From a virus: a stretch of DNA of 37,086 bases. The stretch spans positions 1 to 37,086 of IMG/VR virus record IMGVR_UViG_3300025168_000250; one strand, given 5' to 3'. This document shows, one piece after another, positions 8,433-16,901 of this stretch. Each line of letters starts with the position of its first letter. Within the stretch, counting starts at the first letter, position 1. The translations under genes were made by a program, and so were the position numbers. The notes beneath the pieces were generated by a model that saw only the letters and a program-made list of their open reading frames with translations, had not been told where the DNA came from and searched no databases.

Positions 8433-9300
8433 GTTACATATGGCCGGTATCGTTCCGGTTGCAAACATAAAGACAGATCACGAAAATGTGATGCCAGAAG
8501 TCCTGCTTACAATAGACAATGGACTTTCAGCGATTCAAAAATCTGTTTACGAATGTGCTCTTGCTGGCTGCAGCACGATTTGGATTGTTGCTAACGACGA
8601 TTTGGCGCCAATTATTAGGCACACCGTAGGTGACTGGATTTACGATCCTGTGTATTTCAACAGAATGTCTAAATTTGCGAGCCAGGAAAGAAAAGAGATA
8701 CCTATTTACTATGTCCCTATTCACCCTAAAGATAGAGATCGAAGAGATTCATACGGTTGGTCGGTGCTGTACGGCCAATATATGGCCTATCATACATCGT
8801 TTAGGATATCCAGATGGTTAATCCCAGACAAGTATTATGTATCTTTTCCACTAGGTTTATTCGATTTTTCGGTCATTAGGGAAAACAGGAAACTAATTCG
8901 AGACAAGAAAAGTAACTTTTTCTTTACATTTAATAACAAAAACATTAAAAATGATTTACCACTTTCATTTACGATGTTTGGAGAGGATTTTAAAAAATGT
9001 CGCAGACACGTCAACAAAAAAACAACAAGGGAGTTTTTACCCCCTTTACCAAACCAGCGTTTTCCTTCGGAGAAGTTGCCACTGAGCCAGAGATGGTCAG
9101 CACGTCACTTCCCTTTGAGCGTTGTTTTCCATTCAGTGACGATGACGAACAAATCATCGAAGATTGAAACCCCGTGGTTTTACGACGCCCACAATTGGTC
9201 TGATTATATAGATTACATGGCGTCTGGCAACAAGATAGAAAAACCATACAAAGAATTAATCAGACCCCACACTCATGAGAAGTTCCCCTACGAAGAATGA
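8416..9300 (+). CDS. sugar-nucleotidyltransferase-like protein (GT-A-like)
   Basis: A 294-aa protein. Residues ~9-75 (MAGIVPVAN, then NGLSAIQKSVYECALAGC, then IWIVANDDLAPII) follow the layout of NDP-sugar pyrophosphorylases: an N-terminal strand, a 'default target' segment and a dinucleotide-fold crossing. The canonical GxGTRL loop is absent, so activity is uncertain. The C-terminal part has SQRWSARHF and WFYDAHNWSDY segments. A later ATG at 8440 with AGGT upstream is an alternative start, just after the previous stop. The gene may modify surface sugars or be a non-catalytic relative. Confidence 0.55.
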   Translation: MNTAYRLHMAGIVPVANIKTDHENVMPEVLLTIDNGLSAIQKSVYECALAGCSTIWIVANDDLAPIIRHTVGDWIYDPVYFNRMSKFASQERKEIPIYYVPIHPKDRDRRDSYGWSVLYGQYMAYHTSFRISRWLIPDKYYVSFPLGLFDFSVIRENRKLIRDKKSNFFFTFNNKNIKNDLPLSFTMFGEDFKKCRRHVNKKTTREFLPPLPNQRFPSEKLPLSQRWSARHFPLSVVFHSVTMTNKSSKIETPWFYDAHNWSDYIDYMASGNKIEKPYKELIRPHTHEKFPYEE

Positions 9301-9626
9301 TGAATTGGCTTAAAAACAAATTTATACACAAGCTCGAACATTGGAAGTTCGAAAATATTAAAAAATTGTTCTTGCAACATGGCCGCGCCTTTGTTATAAT
9401 ATTTATTGGATGGGAGATCATGGAGGATGTTGTTTTCCCTGCCATTTTTATATGGCTAGGAAACAACGTTGATCCTTGGTATTTGACAGGTGCACCAATT
9501 AGTTGGATTTTGTGCTTGCATCCCATCGCGGTACCGGTTATATGGGCTATATACATTAAACTTTCAGGGAACAAACATGAAACAAACACCAAAATCGACC
9601 ACGAATGCTGCAACCACGAAGAGTAG
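9297..9626 (+). CDS. small membrane protein with two predicted helices
   Basis: A 109-aa protein. There are two hydrophobic segments, at about residues 32-53 (AFVIIFIGWEIMEDVVFPAI) and 66-88 (PISWILCLHPIAVPVIWAIYI). The N-terminus is basic and the tail is short and Cys/His-rich (HECCNHEE). It overlaps the upstream gene (ATGA) and extends 50 bases into dnaE. It lies three genes below an amidase, so a holin-like role is possible but not shown. Confidence 0.6.
   Translation: MMNWLKNKFIHKLEHWKFENIKKLFLQHGRAFVIIFIGWEIMEDVVFPAIFIWLGNNVDPWYLTGAPISWILCLHPIAVPVIWAIYIKLSGNKHETNTKIDHECCNHEE
9372..9400 (+). promoter_or_regulatory. possible promoter upstream of dnaE, inside the membrane-protein gene
   Basis: TTGCAA (9372-9377), 17 bases, then TATAAT (9395-9400). 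The -10 is perfect and the -35 matches four of six consensus bases. It lies within coding sequence about 180 bases above the dnaE start, so it may be chance. Confidence 0.35.
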
Positions 9627-12600
9627 GGCAAACCCAAAGATTAAGTTCGTAGGCCTGCACGCACACTCAGTAGCCGGCTCTATCTTCGACGCCATCGGCT
9701 ATCCCAGCGCACACATGGACTTTGCATATCAGAATGGTTGCGAAGCACTGGCACTCACAGACCATGGTAACATGAACGGTCTTGCAGGTCAAGTTTTGCA
9801 TGCGAAGAAGATGGAAGAAGCCGGCAAGGACTTCAAGCCTATTTTTGGCTGCGAAGCATACTTCACTCCATCGATCGCCGAGTGGCACGACGCCTACAAC
9901 AAGGCGATGGAAGATAAGAAGAGGGCCCGCGCTATCAAGAAGGACGCCCAGTCTGGCGCGACGGTAGAGGACGAGGGCGATAGCAAGAAAACCCAAGGCA
10001 TCCTAAAGCGCCGCCGGCACCTTGTTCTCTTGGTTCAAAACCAAACTGGACTCAACAATCTTTTCAAGTTGGTATCCGAATCCTATCAGCCCGAAAACTT
10101 CTACCGGTATCCACGGATTGACTATGCCCTCTTGAAGAAGTATAATGAAGGTATTATTGCCTCGTCAGCATGCCTAGGCGGCGTTTACGCTGGTAACTAC
10201 TGGGAATACCGGGAGGAAGGCGAAGAAGCCGTCCTAGAGGCCATGAGGGAGTCTACACGGCAGATGGTAGATATCTTTGGAGATCGCTGGTATGCTGAGA
10301 TCCAATGGAACAACATTAAAGAACAACATGAACTGAATCAATATGTTATTCAAGTTGCCAAAGAGTTTGGCGTTTCTTTGCTTACCACCGCTGATAGCCA
10401 CTACCCGGACCCTGAAGCCTGGAAGGACCGTGAGCTTTACAAGCGTCTTGGTTGGCTTGGTAAGGGCCGCCCATCGTGGGCTGAGGATGAGTCCCAACTG
10501 CCAGAGGGTGTTGAAGAGATTGGTTACGAGTTGTATCCAAAGAACGGCGACCAGATGTGGGAGAGTTACAAGCAATACTCCAAAGAACAAGGCTTTGAGT
10601 ATGATGATGACCTTGTTCTTGAGAGTATTGAAGAAAGCCACAGGATTGCGTTTAATCGTATTGAGAAGTTTCTCCCTGACAACACCGTTAGGCTACCAGA
10701 GTTCGTTGTGCCTGCCGGCTTTACTGCCACGCAAGCACTAGTAAACTTTGCTCTAGAGGGCCTTAAGGAGAAGAGCCTGCATACCAACAAGGAATACACC
10801 AACCGCCTCAAGCATGAACTCAATGTTATTGATGATCGTGGGTTCTCAAAGTATTTCCTGACGATGAAGTCGATTGTCGATGTGGCAACTGACATGATGC
10901 TGACTGGTCCTGGCCGCGGCTCTGCTGCTGGCTCACTCGTAGCATACGCACTTAACATTACACAGGTTGATCCAATCAAGAACGGCCTACTGTTCTCGCG
11001 TTTCCTCCGCTCTGATGCGAAGGACTACCCGGATATCGATTACGATGTCTCCGACAGCATGTCATTGAAAGAAAAGCTTGTAGAGATGTGGGGTGAAGAT
11101 TGCGTTGCACCCATCTCCAACTGGAACACGCTGCAGCTTAAGTCATTGATTAAGGACATCTCCAAGCTCTACAACATTGAGTTCACAGAAGTCAACACAG
11201 TCACGTCTATCATGATGCGCGAAGCAACACCGATGGCTAAGCAGAAGCACGGCATCAAGGCTGGTGTCTACAACCCCACTTGGGAAGAAGTGATGGAGTT
11301 CTCGCCTACGCTGCAGTCCTTCCTCAACAAACACCCAGCAGTCAAGACACACGTTGAAGGTCTGGTGGGTCAGGTTCGTTCCTGTTCTCGCCATGCTGGT
11401 GGAGTTGTGATTGCAGAGAACCTTGATGAGAACATGCCTCTGATTAACTCTGGCGGTGTGCGACAGGCGCCATGGTCCGAGGGGCAGAACGTTCGACACC
11501 TTGAGCCCATGGGTTTCATTAAGTTCGACTTGCTTGGTCTATCTACCCTGAAGATGATGGAGGGCGCCATCGAGCACATCCTTCGGCGTCATCACGGCTA
11601 TGAAAACCCAACCTTCGCTGATGTGCGAGAATACTACGAAAAGACTTTGCACCCTGATGTGATTGATCTAAACGACCAAAAGGTATATGAAAATATCTTC
11701 CACGCTGGTAAGTGGGCTGGAGTATTCCAATTCACAGAGCACGGAGCCCAACAGTTCTGCACTCGTGTCAAGCCAACAAACATCATTGATGTGTCAGCCA
11801 TTACATCCATCTATCGTCCCGGCCCTCTTGCCGCGAACGTTCATGATGAATATGTAGAAGCGAAGGAGAGCCCACACTACATCAAATACTTGAATGAAGA
11901 TGCTCGTGACATTACGGAAGAGACCTTTGGCTTCCTTATCTTTCAAGAGCAGATTGCCCTCTTGGCTCACAAACTTGGTGGCCTTACTCTCGACGAGGGT
12001 AACATGCTCCGTAAAGTCCTGACTAAGAAGGGAACTGGTAAGGATTCTGTTAAGGGTCGTCTGCATGAAAAGTTTCTGAAAGGCTGCACTGCCAACAAGA
12101 TTCCACGCGATGAGGCACAAGCCCTCTGGGATAAGTTTGAATACTTCTCCGGTTATGGTTTCAACAAGTCACACGCAGTCTCTTACAGTATCATCTCTTA
12201 CCAGTGTGCTTGGTTGTGGAACTACTACCCAGCAGAATGGATGGCAGCGTTCCTAGACAAGGAGCCCGAGTCCCGAAAGGAAAAGGCTATTAACATCGCT
12301 AAGAAGTTCGGCTTCGAGATCGCTGTGTTGGACGTTAATAAATCCGGTACCGTGTGGGAGATTAGCGATGACGGAAAGACTCTTATCCAGCCCCTGACAT
12401 CAATCAAGGGCCTGGGAATGTCTGCTATCGAGCAAGTGCTAGACAACCGACCCTTCATGAACGCTGAAGACCTCTTGTTCCGTGAGGACGTGTCCTATAG
12501 CAAGTTGAATAAGAAAGCTCTTGACGCGCTCTGTAGGGGTGGTGCTTTGGATAATCTGGTTGATGACCGCTTCTCCGGACGAAAACACTTCTGGTCTGCT

Positions 12601-13050
12601 TGCGTTGTCGAGAGGCCTAAGAATCTTAAGAAGTTTGGAGATAATATCGAGCTGTTTAGACCAGAAGGTGACTTTTCCGAGGAAGAGATCATCCAATTTA
12701 AGACAGATTTGATCGGGGTCTTCCCAATCAACTTGGTGATTTCGACGGAAACCATTGAAAAGCTTAAGGAAAAGTATATCCCACCCATCTCAGAATTCGA
12801 CCAAGAACTGCAGATTTGCTGGTTTATCCCTCGGAAGATCGTAGAAAAGAAGACCAAAAATGGTAAGCTTTATTGGATCGTCGAGGCGATTGACTCTAAT
12901 AACGAACTAACTAGAATTAGATGTTGGGGAGTAAAACCTGAAAAGGATCAGCTTCACATTAATCGACCCTACATGAGTAGATTAGATTATAACGAACAGT
13001 GGGGATTCTCCACACGCTCCATCCGACACAATTTTAGATTATTAGGATAA
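9577..13050 (+). CDS. dnaE: DNA polymerase III alpha subunit (DnaE, family C)
   Basis: The likely replicative polymerase, 1157 aa, the same length class as bacterial DnaE. The PHP domain starts with FVGLHAHSVAGS (residues ~24-35) and LALTDHGNM. The catalytic palm has GPGRGSAAGS near residue 445 and PDIDYD near 484, carrying two catalytic aspartates (E. coli has PDFDIDF). KFDLLGLSTL supplies the third near 650. GYGFNKSHAVSYS lies near 860, and a helix-hairpin-helix (SIKGLGMSAI) and a short OB-like tail follow. The true start is ATG 9577, preceded by AGGGA at 9566-9570; an upstream in-frame extension to 9490 is not supported. No epsilon exonuclease or sliding clamp is seen in the window. Confidence 0.95.
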   Translation: MKQTPKSTTNAATTKSRANPKIKFVGLHAHSVAGSIFDAIGYPSAHMDFAYQNGCEALALTDHGNMNGLAGQVLHAKKMEEAGKDFKPIFGCEAYFTPSIAEWHDAYNKAMEDKKRARAIKKDAQSGATVEDEGDSKKTQGILKRRRHLVLLVQNQTGLNNLFKLVSESYQPENFYRYPRIDYALLKKYNEGIIASSACLGGVYAGNYWEYREEGEEAVLEAMRESTRQMVDIFGDRWYAEIQWNNIKEQHELNQYVIQVAKEFGVSLLTTADSHYPDPEAWKDRELYKRLGWLGKGRPSWAEDESQLPEGVEEIGYELYPKNGDQMWESYKQYSKEQGFEYDDDLVLESIEESHRIAFNRIEKFLPDNTVRLPEFVVPAGFTATQALVNFALEGLKEKSLHTNKEYTNRLKHELNVIDDRGFSKYFLTMKSIVDVATDMMLTGPGRGSAAGSLVAYALNITQVDPIKNGLLFSRFLRSDAKDYPDIDYDVSDSMSLKEKLVEMWGEDCVAPISNWNTLQLKSLIKDISKLYNIEFTEVNTVTSIMMREATPMAKQKHGIKAGVYNPTWEEVMEFSPTLQSFLNKHPAVKTHVEGLVGQVRSCSRHAGGVVIAENLDENMPLINSGGVRQAPWSEGQNVRHLEPMGFIKFDLLGLSTLKMMEGAIEHILRRHHGYENPTFADVREYYEKTLHPDVIDLNDQKVYENIFHAGKWAGVFQFTEHGAQQFCTRVKPTNIIDVSAITSIYRPGPLAANVHDEYVEAKESPHYIKYLNEDARDITEETFGFLIFQEQIALLAHKLGGLTLDEGNMLRKVLTKKGTGKDSVKGRLHEKFLKGCTANKIPRDEAQALWDKFEYFSGYGFNKSHAVSYSIISYQCAWLWNYYPAEWMAAFLDKEPESRKEKAINIAKKFGFEIAVLDVNKSGTVWEISDDGKTLIQPLTSIKGLGMSAIEQVLDNRPFMNAEDLLFREDVSYSKLNKKALDALCRGGALDNLVDDRFSGRKHFWSACVVERPKNLKKFGDNIELFRPEGDFSEEEIIQFKTDLIGVFPINLVISTETIEKLKEKYIPPISEFDQELQICWFIPRKIVEKKTKNGKLYWIVEAIDSNNELTRIRCWGVKPEKDQLHINRPYMSRLDYNEQWGFSTRSIRHNFRLLG

Positions 13051-13055
13051 AAATT

Positions 13056-13658
13056 ATGAACGTCATTAGAAACTACAGCCCACTTCTGAAAGAGGTGGAG
13101 CTTAACAATGAGCCAATCATCATCAGAGTTAATAAGTTTGATGAACCAACGGCAAAGGCCTTTTCGGGGGCTGTGATGAGAGCACAAAACACAGGACAGC
13201 AAATTTTACCAATTATTATAGATAGTTACGGCGGTCAAGTATACAGCCTGATGTCTATGATCTCAGATATCAAGCACTCCAAGATTCCAGTTGCTACGAT
13301 AGTCCAAGGTAAAGCAATGTCCTGCGGTGCTATCTTGTTTAGTTTCGGTGACGACGGACATAGATATATGGACCCAGATGCAACTCTTATGATTCACGAT
13401 GTATCATCGATGGGTTGGGGGAAAGTAGAAGAGATTAAAGCCTCGGCTGAGGAAACCGACCGCCTGAACCAGAAGATTTACAGTATGATGGCAGAAAATT
13501 GCGGCCACCACACGGATTACTTCTTGGATATCGTTCACGATAAAGGCCATTCAGATTGGTTTTTAGAATACGATGAGTGTTTAAAACACAATTTAGCTAA
13601 CCACAACTACATTCCTGACTTTACAGTATCGATTCAGGTCAAATTTAGCTTCCTATAA
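13056..13658 (+). CDS. clpP: ClpP-like serine protease (first copy)
   Basis: A 200-aa protease of the ClpP/crotonase fold. IDSYGGQVYS (residues ~55-64) is the oxyanion-loop GG motif. Ser89 in KAMSCGA and His114 in MIHDVS are the catalytic pair. Asp167 in SDWFLEYDE aligns with the third triad residue. It starts five bases after dnaE, so it belongs to the same unit. It may partner a host ClpX/ClpA ring to redirect host proteolysis, or process phage proteins. No Clp ATPase is present in the window. Confidence 0.85.
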   Translation: MNVIRNYSPLLKEVELNNEPIIIRVNKFDEPTAKAFSGAVMRAQNTGQQILPIIIDSYGGQVYSLMSMISDIKHSKIPVATIVQGKAMSCGAILFSFGDDGHRYMDPDATLMIHDVSSMGWGKVEEIKASAEETDRLNQKIYSMMAENCGHHTDYFLDIVHDKGHSDWFLEYDECLKHNLANHNYIPDFTVSIQVKFSFL

Positions 13659-13694
13659 GCCATCTACGTCTATATACGATGTGGAGTTTAACAA

Positions 13695-14426
13695 ATGGCT
13701 GCTATTGACAAAATCAAATGGAAAAGACTGTTGAATGAATTGTCTTTTCTTCACGAAGAAAATGATCTAATAGAATCAGTCATATCTGACTCGAACAAAT
13801 CTTTTCAAGAATACTATCAGAGTTTTTGCGATAGGATGAGTTTTGATATCGACAGGTTGAACGAAAGCAACCATGATAGAATCAGTAAGTTGTACGGAGC
13901 CTCAGAGGAATCCAGTGATATCGAGTCTACTAAAAAATTGCTTGAAGACACCTACAATGAAATAACAAAATATCTAGAGCCTCCAGTGTATTCTTTTGAT
14001 GAAGAAAAACAAGAAGAGGCGCCAGACAATGATTATGAGATGACTCAAGACGAAACAGAGATGCATGAGGCGTTCACCAAACTTTTCAGATCTCTGGCTA
14101 TGAAATTACACCCAGATAAGTTAAGTTCTTCCTTGACAGACGAGGAGAGAGCTGATATGATACATTTATTCAACAAAGCAAAAACATCATTAGATGAAAG
14201 AAAATATTTTGTTTTGTTAGACTTGGCTTACAAGTTCAACATCAAAACTCCCAGAAACTATAAACAACAAATTCGATGGATGAAAAGTGAGATTGAGATG
14301 CTGAAGAGTCAAGTAGAACAACAGAAGCAAACTTATAACTATGCCTTTACGGAATGTGAAACAGAGGCCGAGAAAGACAGGTTAGTTAAAAAATTCATGA
14401 AACAATTATTCAATATTAATTTTTAG
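13695..14426 (+). CDS. J-domain (DnaJ-like) protein with long coiled-coil flanks
   Basis: A 243-aa protein. The J domain lies in the second half: FTKLFRSLAMKLHPDKL carries the essential HPD at residues 139-141, followed by FNKAKTSLDE. The first ~95 residues and the last ~55 are strongly helical and probably coiled coil. It lacks the zinc-finger and substrate domains of DnaJ. It should stimulate a Hsp70 ATPase, presumably host DnaK, since none is encoded here. It sits between a ClpP-like protease and purA. SD-like TGGAG precedes its ATG. Confidence 0.83.
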   Translation: MAAIDKIKWKRLLNELSFLHEENDLIESVISDSNKSFQEYYQSFCDRMSFDIDRLNESNHDRISKLYGASEESSDIESTKKLLEDTYNEITKYLEPPVYSFDEEKQEEAPDNDYEMTQDETEMHEAFTKLFRSLAMKLHPDKLSSSLTDEERADMIHLFNKAKTSLDERKYFVLLDLAYKFNIKTPRNYKQQIRWMKSEIEMLKSQVEQQKQTYNYAFTECETEAEKDRLVKKFMKQLFNINF

Positions 14427-14434
14427 GAGGTAAC

Positions 14435-15421
14435 TTGATTACAGATATTGTCTTGGGTATTCAACATGGTGATGAGGGAAAAGGTAAAGTCACTCACCAC
14501 TTACTCAAAAACGGAAACTACACGCACTGTGTTAGGTTCAATGGCGGCCAAAACGCAGGCCACACGATTTACCACAATGACAAGAAGTTTGTGACTCATG
14601 CAGTCCCAGCTTCGGTATTTTTTGGCATTCCCGCGATCATTGGTCCGGGTTGTGTTCTCAACATAGATAAGTTTCTCAAGGAATTAAATTACTTGGCTGA
14701 AAATGGCGTCGATGTAGAGAACAATGTGAAGATCGCAAGAAACGCACATATCATTACAAAGGGTCATATTCTCGAAGACTCAACCGATGAAAAGATAGGA
14801 ACCACCAAATCAGGAAACGGACCAGCGTACCGAGACAAGTTTGCAAGAACTGGCGTGCGCGCCGAGTACGTTAGACTCCTAGAACCTTTCATCGTTGATA
14901 TGCATGAGGAGCTATATCAGAACAAGGATGCGGTCGTATTAATGGAAGGCGCACAAGGCTTTTGGCTTGACGTTGACTGGGGAGACTATCCATATGTCAC
15001 AAGCAGTAACTGCGGCGTAGGTGCAGTTATTAACAATGGAATTAATCCGCGCTCCATTAGGGATATCTGGGGGGTCGCAAAGGTGTACGAGACCTATGTT
15101 GGCAAGAAGAAGTTCCAGCCAGATAGTACTGTGTTTAATAGAATTCAAGAAGTCGGCGCTGAATTCGGCGCTACAACTGGTCGAGTGAGGCAATGTAATT
15201 GGCTCAACTTCGGACAACTCAACAAAGCTATTGAGATGAATGGAGTAAACAAACTCGTATTTAACAAGGTAGATGTCCTCAGAGAGGTAAAAGCATGGGG
15301 AATGAAAAGCCCAGACGTTATTTTTGCTGAGGGTGAAGACGGGTTTGTTAAGTATATCACCGAAAACATGCCAGAATGTGTAGATGAAATTTTCTTCTCT
15401 GCATCCCCAAAAACTATTTGA
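14435..15421 (+). CDS. purA: adenylosuccinate synthetase, short form (PurA/PurZ family)
   Basis: PurA couples IMP, aspartate and GTP to make adenylosuccinate, the precursor of AMP. The P-loop-like GDEGKGK (residues 12-18) keeps Asp13, the catalytic acid. NGGQNAGHT carries the catalytic His43. IGTTKSGNGPAY, EGAQGFWLDVDWG, YPYVTSSN and FGATTGRVRQ are all in place. At 328 aa it is about 100 shorter than bacterial PurA and similar in size to archaeal PurA and phage PurZ. As I recall, PurZ of diaminopurine phages replaces this Asp, so the sequence favours a PurA-type reaction. The TTG start follows AGGAGG at 14425-14430. Confidence 0.9.
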   Translation: MITDIVLGIQHGDEGKGKVTHHLLKNGNYTHCVRFNGGQNAGHTIYHNDKKFVTHAVPASVFFGIPAIIGPGCVLNIDKFLKELNYLAENGVDVENNVKIARNAHIITKGHILEDSTDEKIGTTKSGNGPAYRDKFARTGVRAEYVRLLEPFIVDMHEELYQNKDAVVLMEGAQGFWLDVDWGDYPYVTSSNCGVGAVINNGINPRSIRDIWGVAKVYETYVGKKKFQPDSTVFNRIQEVGAEFGATTGRVRQCNWLNFGQLNKAIEMNGVNKLVFNKVDVLREVKAWGMKSPDVIFAEGEDGFVKYITENMPECVDEIFFSASPKTI

Positions 15422-15446
15422 CTTTCTCTCAGAGAATGGTTATACT
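15418..15446 (+). promoter_or_regulatory. sigma70-type promoter with palindromic spacer
   Basis: TTGACT (15418-15423), 17 bases, TATACT (15441-15446). The -35 overlaps the purA stop codon. The spacer contains the perfect 13-base palindrome TTCTCTCAGAGAA (15424-15436), a possible repressor operator. It would drive the cluster from 15470 through dUTPase, methyltransferase and thioredoxin to the GMP reductase-like gene. Confidence 0.72.
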
Positions 15447-15469
15447 TTAAATACACTAAGGAGATTACA

Positions 15470-15721
15470 GTGTCAACAGAAGATAAACGTAAACAATATG
15501 TAAAGGAATATATCAATTCCCTTGTGGCTATCGAAGAAGCGATGGAACCATATAAAGAACAAAAGCGCGAACTGCGTGCAGAGTTCAAAGAAAACGGATG
15601 GCTTGATACAGACGAGATTCGCGCGGCTGTAAAAGCATACCGTCTTTTCAAGGACAAAGTAGACATCGAAGAAGTTGTTGAAAACTTCAACATGTTTAGT
15701 GGTGGTTCTCGTGATTATTGA
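15470..15721 (+). CDS. small charged helical protein, unknown
   Basis: An 83-aa protein rich in Glu, Lys and Arg, with predicted long helices and no cysteine. It is first in the operon behind the promoter at 15418. The GTG start at 15470 follows AAGGAG with good spacing. The last 11 bases overlap the dUTPase start. No family recognised. Confidence 0.65.
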   Translation: MSTEDKRKQYVKEYINSLVAIEEAMEPYKEQKRELRAEFKENGWLDTDEIRAAVKAYRLFKDKVDIEEVVENFNMFSGGSRDY

Positions 15722-16169
15722 GTTCACTCGCACCCGTACCAACGCTCATGACCCTGAGAGGGCTAACCCCTCCGATGCAGGTTTGGATGTGTTCTATTCG
15801 CCAGAACAAGACAACCAAGCCATTGCAATCACTCCCGGCGAAAGCAGTGTTATCCCAACAGGACTCCGTTTCGGTGTTCCTCACGGATACATGCTGGAGG
15901 TGAAAAACCGAAGCTCCGTCGCAGCCAAGCGCTCACTTATTGTGGGTGCGTGCGTGGTAGACTCTGGTTATGATGGCGAGGTGTTCGTTAATCTTCACAA
16001 TATTGGGAAGGAAACCCAGTATGTTCGTGGTGGAGAGAAGATCGCACAGCTCGTAATGATCCCGGTTGTTAACTTTCGTGCGATTCAGAGCCCTAATAGC
16101 GACCTTTATCGAAGTTCGATTACAATTTCTGACAGGGGCGATGGAGCCCTGGGGAGTACTGATGGATAG
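15711..16169 (+). CDS. dut: dUTP diphosphatase (trimeric dUTPase)
   Basis: Hydrolyses dUTP to dUMP, keeping uracil out of phage DNA and feeding thymidylate synthesis. All five dUTPase motifs are visible: PSDAGLDVF, KNRSSVA, ACVVDSGYDGE, RGGEKIAQLV and RGDGALGSTDG. From the GTG at 15711 the protein is 152 aa and opens IIEFTRTR, a typical dUTPase start; a longer frame reaching back to 15675 adds only unrelated sequence. It overlaps the genes on both sides, suggesting a coupled dNTP-handling operon. Confidence 0.93.
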   Translation: MIIEFTRTRTNAHDPERANPSDAGLDVFYSPEQDNQAIAITPGESSVIPTGLRFGVPHGYMLEVKNRSSVAAKRSLIVGACVVDSGYDGEVFVNLHNIGKETQYVRGGEKIAQLVMIPVVNFRAIQSPNSDLYRSSITISDRGDGALGSTDG

Positions 16170-16635
16170 ATCAACTCAAGTAGTAATGTTTAGCTCCAAG
16201 ACTGGAAACTGGGCCACACCCCAAGAGTTTTTCGACAAACTGGACTGGCGCTTTGGGCCATTCACTCTGGATCCTTGCGCCAGCATCAGCAACACCAAGT
16301 GTACTAATTTTTATACGGAAGCAGAAGACGGTCTTTCTAAAAATTGGGAAGGCTTCACATCTTTTGTTAATCCGCCATATGGCCGCGGCATTGAGAAGTG
16401 GATCGAGAAAGCATACAAGGAGTCACAAAAGCCAGACACGAAGATTGTTATGCTGATTCCAGCCCGCACCGATACACGTTATTGGCATGATTATGTCATG
16501 AAGGCATCAGAGATTTATTTCGTGAAAGGCCGCCTTAAGTTTGGTGACAGTGTAAACTCTGCCCCATTCCCATCGGCAGTTGTGGTCTTTGACGGCCGCA
16601 ACGATCTCTGGCGTGTTGAAGGTTTGAATCGATGA
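16162..16635 (+). CDS. phage N6-adenine DNA methyltransferase (Dam family)
   Basis: A 157-aa methyltransferase of the phage Dam type. The catalytic motif is NPPYG in SFVNPPYGRG near residue 72. FTLDPCAS near 34 is typical of the family, as is the ending SAPFPSAVVVF. It would methylate adenine, probably to protect phage DNA from host nucleases. No partner restriction enzyme is adjacent, so it is an orphan. The start at 16162 is supported by GGGGAG at 16151-16156; it overlaps dut by eight bases and the next gene as ATGA. Confidence 0.87.
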   Translation: MDRSTQVVMFSSKTGNWATPQEFFDKLDWRFGPFTLDPCASISNTKCTNFYTEAEDGLSKNWEGFTSFVNPPYGRGIEKWIEKAYKESQKPDTKIVMLIPARTDTRYWHDYVMKASEIYFVKGRLKFGDSVNSAPFPSAVVVFDGRNDLWRVEGLNR

Positions 16636-16901
16636 ATCGTTCAACCCGTCGCGCCATGAAGAAACAGGTCGGTGCTAAAGCTCAAGAAAAGATGGCTAAT
16701 CAAGTAGCACAGTTTGGAAAACTACCACAAGCATGCGATGCATGCCAAAAAGGTTTTGACAAGAAAAACAAAGATATGGTACAATCATGGAGTGTAGTGG
16801 TTAAACAAGAGGTGGTTAGGCTATTCTGTCCTGATTGCATTGAGAAGACACAGGAGGTATTAAATGGCAGTACGCCGGATATCAACGCCAGCACTGAATA
16901 A
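16632..16901 (+). CDS. small zinc-ribbon-like protein
   Basis: An 89-aa protein with two Cys pairs, CDAC at about residue 35 and CPDC at about 67, spaced as in a zinc ribbon. The N-terminus is basic (MNRSTRRAMKKQ), suggesting nucleic-acid contact. The FDKKNKDMVQSWSVVV segment between the pairs resembles conserved proteins I recall from marine phages of unknown role. It overlaps the methyltransferase by four bases and the thioredoxin-like gene by 38. Confidence 0.68.
   Translation: MNRSTRRAMKKQVGAKAQEKMANQVAQFGKLPQACDACQKGFDKKNKDMVQSWSVVVKQEVVRLFCPDCIEKTQEVLNGSTPDINASTE
16756..16785 (+). promoter_or_regulatory. possible internal promoter before the thioredoxin-like gene
   Basis: TTGACA (16756-16761), 18 bases, TACAAT (16780-16785), 11 of 12 consensus bases. 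It lies inside the zinc-ribbon gene, in codons for a conserved-looking FDKKNK stretch, so part of the match may be dictated by the protein. Confidence 0.4.

Noticed and set aside
9490-9576. In-frame extension of DnaE upstream of ATG 9577.
   Set aside because: It lies inside the membrane-protein gene and adds 29 residues unlike any DnaE, while ATG 9577 has a good ribosome site and is followed closely by the PHP domain.
10343-10741. Plus-strand 132-aa frame inside dnaE, and similar 60-130 aa frames inside other large genes.
   Set aside because: These are shadow frames of well-supported genes, with no ribosome site or recognisable motif.
14435-15421. Diaminopurine (Z) genome called from the short PurA.
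   Set aside because: Asp13 is retained and neither MazZ, DatZ nor a DpoZ-type polymerase is present in the window, so only the weaker observation is reported.
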